DNA of 64,000 nt from Galaxea fascicularis (Eukaryota; Cnidaria; Anthozoa; Scleractinia; Euphylliidae): positions 24,016,569 through 24,080,568 of the forward strand of contig OX419343.1 in the NCBI GenBank assembly GCA_948470475.1. Reading direction: 5' to 3'. A program made the position numbers and the translations under genes. A model generated the notes under the pieces. The model worked only from the letters and a program-made list of their open reading frames with translations, searched no databases and was not told the origin of the DNA. Positions 60,670 through 64,000 of this stretch are shown piece after piece. The first letter of the stretch is position 1; every line of letters starts with the position of its first letter.

Positions 60670-63600
60670 GAGCCACTTAATGGAGCTAGAAACTCTAACT
60701 GCAGTCAAAGTCTCAAAGCAGGAACCCCCCCTGCCCTGTGCTTTTGACAGAAAACTGAGACTCACCCACCCACTGTTAGAACTATCCCTAGGCTGTTTGG
60801 CAAAGCAGGCCTTGACGGCAAGCCCCCTCAATTTTGGCCGGCCACAATGGCTTGAACACGGGCCGGGCCCGTGTTCAAGCCAAAACTTTAGAGCTACCTT
60901 TTTGCAAAATCGCTCAGATATCAAGTGCCCAACGCCTGAAATGCAGTCAAAAACCAGCTCATGACACTTGATCTACTCATCCTGGTTCCCAGAATGCCAT
61001 TCTGGAGAGAAACGCGCAGATATCTAACTGGATTTGTCAAAACGTGCCTGCAGAAATTGTGAAAACAAGCCAATTCCGCTGCTGCCACAAAGCACAAAGT
61101 CAAGCCTCCCCCCACCCCTGTGCTTTGCCCAAACAACTGCCACCCACCCACCCACTGCACAATGTGGGCTCACTCTAATTGGTAATCAAAAGCAAACTAT
61201 CATTTAGGCCTACACTAGGCCAGGCAAAACTGCCAAGGCATCCTACACTGTAAAGAGCCACTTAATGGAGCTAGAAACTCTAACTGCAGTCAAAGTCTCA
61301 AAGCAGGAACCCCCCCTGCCCTGTGCTTTTGACAGAAAACTGAGACTCACCCACCCACTGTTAGAACTATCCCTAGGCTGTTTGGCAAAGCAGGCCTTGA
61401 CGGCAAGCCCCCTCAATTTTGGCCGGCCACAATGGCTTGAACACGGGCCGGGCCCGTGTTCAAGCCAAAACTTTAGAGCTACCTTTTTGCAAAATCGCTC
61501 ACATATTAAGGGCCCAACGCCTAAAATGCAGTCAAAAACCAGCTCATGACACTTGATCTATTCATCCTGGTTCCCAGAATGCCATTCTGGAGAGAAACGC
61601 GCAGATATCTAACTGGATTTGTCAAAACGTGCCTGCAGAAATTGTGAAAACAAGCCAATTCCGCTGCTGCCACAAAGCACAAAGTCAAGCCTCCCCCCAC
61701 CTCTGTGCTTTGCCCAAACAACTGCCACCCACCCACCCACTGCACAATGTGGGTTCACTCTAATTGGTAATCAAAAGCAAACTATCATTCAGGCCTACAC
61801 TAGGCCAGGCAAAACTGCCAAGGCATCCTACACTGTAAAGAGCCACTTAATGGAGCTAGAAACTCTAACTGCAGTCAAAGTCTCAAAGCAGGAACCCCCC
61901 CTGCCCTGTGCTTTTGACAGAAAACTGAGACTCACCCACCCACTGTTAGAACTATCCCTAGGCTGTTTGGCAAAGCAGGCCTTGACGGCAAGCCCCCTCA
62001 ATTTTGGCCGGCCACAATGGCTTGAACACGGGCCGGGCCCGTGTTCAAGCCAAAACTTTAGAGCTACCTTTTTGCAAAATCGCTCAGATATCAAGGGCCC
62101 AACGCCTGAAATGCAGTCAAAAACCAGCTCATGACACTTGATCTACTCATCCTGGTTCCCAGAATGCCATTCTGGAGAGAAACGCGCAGATATCTAACTG
62201 GATTTGTCAAAACGTGCCTGCAGAAATTGTGAAAACAAGCCAATTCCGCTGCTGCCACAAAGCACAAAGTCAAGCCTCCCCCCACCCCTGTGCTTTGCCC
62301 AAACAACTGCCACCCACCCACCCACTGCACAATGTGGGTTCACTCTAATTGGTAATCAAAAGCAAACTATCATTCAGGCCTACACTAGGCCAGGCAAAAC
62401 TGCCAAGGCATCCTACACTGTAAAGAGCCACTTAATGGAGCTAGAAACTCTAACTGCAGTCAAAGTCTCAAAGCAGGAACCCCCCCTGCCCTGTGCTTTT
62501 GACAGAAAACTGAGACTCACCCACCCACTGTTAGAACTATCCCTAGGCTGTTTGGCAAAGCAGGCCTTGACGGCAAGCCCCCTCAATTTTGGCCGGCCAC
62601 AATGGCTTGAACACGGGCCGGGCCCGTGTTCAAGCCAAAACTTTAGAGCTACCTTTTTGCAAAATCGCTCAGATATCAAGGGCCCAACGCCTGAAATGCA
62701 GTCAAAAACCAGCTCATGACACTTGATCTACTCATCCTGGTTCCCAGAATGCCATTCTGGAGAGAAACGCGCAGATATCTAACTGGATTTGTCAAAACGT
62801 GCCTGCAGAAATTGTGAAAACAAGCCAATTCCGCTGCTGCCCCAAAGCACAAAGTCAAGCCTCCCCCCACCCCTGTGCTTTGCCCAAACAACTGCCACCC
62901 ACCCACCCACTGCACAATGTGGGCTCACTCTAATTGGTAATCAAAAGCAAACTATCATTCAGGCCTACACTAGGCCAGGCAAAACTGCCAAGGCATCCTA
63001 CACTGTAAAGAGCCACTTAATGGAGCTAGAAACTCTAACTGCAGTCAAAGTCTCAAAGCAGGAACCCCCCCTGCCCTGTGCTTTTGACAGAAAACTGAGA
63101 CTCACCCACCCACTGTTAGAACTATCCCTAGGCTGTTTGGCAAAGCAGGCCTTGACGGCAAGCCCCCTCAATTTTGGCCGGCCACAATGGCTTGAACACG
63201 GGCCGGGCCCGTGTTCAAGCCAAAACTTTAGAGCTACCTTTTTGCAAAATCGCTCAGATATCAAGGGCCCAACGCCTGAAATGCAGTCAAAAACCAGCTC
63301 ATGACACTTGATCTACTCATCCTGGTTCCCAGAATGCCATTCTGGAGAGAAACGCGCAGATATCTAACTGGATTTGTCAAAACGTGCCTGCAGAAATTGT
63401 GAAAACAAGCCAATTCCGCTGCTGCCACAAAGCACAAAGTCAAGCCTCCCCCCACCCCTGTGCTTTGCCCAAACAACTGCCACCCACCCACCCACTGCAC
63501 AATGTGGGTTCACTCTAATTGGTAATCAAAAGCAAACTATCATTCAGGCCTACACTAGGCCAGGCAAAACTGCCAAGGCATCCTACACTGTAAAGAGCCA

Positions 63601-64000
63601 CTTAATGGAGCTAGAAACTCTAACTGCAGTCAAAGTCTCAAAGCAGGAACCCCCCCTGCCCTGTGCTTTTGACAGAAAACTGAGACTCACCCACCCACTG
63701 TTAGAACTATCCCTAGGCTGTTTGGCAAAGCAGGCCTTGACGGCAAGCCCCCTCAATTTTGGCCGGCCACAATGGCTTGAACACGGGCCGGGCCCGTGTT
63801 CAAGCCAAAACTTTAGAGCTACCTTTTTGCAAAATCGCTCAGATATCAAGGGCCCAACGCCTGAAATGCAGTCAAAAACCAGCTCATGACAATTGATCTA
63901 CTCATCCTGGTTCCCAGAATGCCATTCTGGAGAGAAACGCGCAGATAATTCTAACTGGATTTGTCAAAACGTGCCTGCAGAAATTGTGAAAACAAGCCAA
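60670..64000 (+). repeat. Eight-monomer higher-order repeat, copy of about 55988-59318 (4,682-bp period)
   Basis: Linked variants in order are aagtgccc, a unit with cctaaaatg and ctattcatcc, cacctctgtg (57020 and 61702), ctgcccc in place of ctgccac, gacaattgat, and a 2-bp insertion agataattct (59266 and 63948). All are 4,682 bp apart, that is 8 x 585 + 2. A few substitutions differ between the copies. The copy runs past the window end, so more repeats of this 8-mer may follow. Confidence 0.85.

Larger units (their letters stand above)
14221..64000 (+). repeat. 585-bp satellite, single head-to-tail array of 85 full copies plus a partial copy
   Basis: The same 585-bp sequence recurs at 14221, 14806, 15391 and so on to the window end, always in the same orientation. 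Spacing is exactly 585 bp except for a 2-bp insertion at 59266-59267 and again at 63948-63949. Copies differ by only a handful of substitutions, most of which recur in many copies. No transposon, gap or inversion interrupts the array. The plus strand is C-rich, with tracts such as cctccccccacccc and accccccctgccc, which contrasts with the AT-rich flank. I see no tRNA, 5S rRNA, snRNA or histone gene in the monomer. The right end lies outside the window. Whether it is centromeric, subtelomeric or interstitial cannot be told from sequence alone. Confidence 0.98.

Noticed and set aside
14817..63889. Recurring 171-codon plus-strand frames and 88- and 79-codon minus-strand frames in every satellite unit
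   Set aside because: The long plus frame starts at TTG, not ATG. All the frames overlap each other on both strands, match no known domain, and follow simply from 585 being a multiple of three in low-stop C-rich DNA. Variants include frame-ending changes (catttagg, gcagtaaaaa) that are tolerated in many units.
14221..64000. CRISPR array or phage-like repeat system
   Set aside because: Repeats are 585 bp, contiguous and without unique spacers, and the surrounding DNA is eukaryotic.
14221..64000. rDNA, 5S, snRNA, spliced-leader or histone gene cluster
   Set aside because: None of the conserved core sequences of these genes is visible in the monomer on either strand. Only generic A/B-box-like motifs are present.

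Overview
The window looks like nuclear DNA of a cnidarian, most likely an anthozoan such as a stony coral. The reasons are an intronless rhodopsin-type GPCR in a locally duplicated block, BEL/Pao and K02A2.6-like Ty3 retrotransposon remains, AT-rich gene-poor DNA full of small hairpin elements, and short hairpin repeats of a kind I recall from coral genomes. The species is inferred and was not tested by any search. Nothing suggests a bacterial or phage origin: there are no operons, tRNAs, rRNAs or CRISPR arrays.

Layout. (1) 1-954 (+): the 3' end of a dead BEL/Pao retrotransposon (integrase C-terminus and DUF5641-type tail with an in-frame stop), followed by a probable LTR. (2) 1029-7927: a 6.9-kb composite with inverted terminal arms of 551 and 627 bp. 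Both outer ends fall exactly on TTAA. Lodged against the inner edge of the right arm is a decayed minus-strand Ty3/Gypsy element (LTR, primer-binding site, gag with two zinc knuckles, protease, RT, RNase H, integrase). That element carries two later insertions: one in gag, and one in pol with an oligo-A tail and a 15-bp target duplication. (3) 8357-14215: a GPCR neighbourhood. One intact single-exon GPCR lies at 10183-11205. Its upstream region (8470-9945) is present again at 12630-14215, and a decayed GPCR fragment sits between them at about 11970-12080. (4) 14221-64000: one uninterrupted tandem array of a 585-bp satellite, 85 full copies plus a partial copy, running off the end of the window and filling about 78% of it.

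The satellite is the dominant and most unusual feature. Across about 50 kb I see only one kind of length change, a 2-bp insertion present in two units exactly 4,682 bp apart. All other differences are recurring single-base variants, which reveal block duplications of several sizes. Every monomer contains a 35-bp near-perfect palindrome, strongly C-rich tracts, and a set of Pol III type-2-like motifs (A box, B box, T5). Monomer reading frames are open for up to 171 codons, but I do not regard them as genes.

The array begins abruptly at a short (TA)n tract, where the duplicated GPCR upstream region stops and about 240 bp before a second GPCR start codon would be expected. The simplest reading is that the satellite expanded in, or was inserted into, the promoter region of a duplicated receptor gene. 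The only convincing protein-coding gene in the window is the GPCR.
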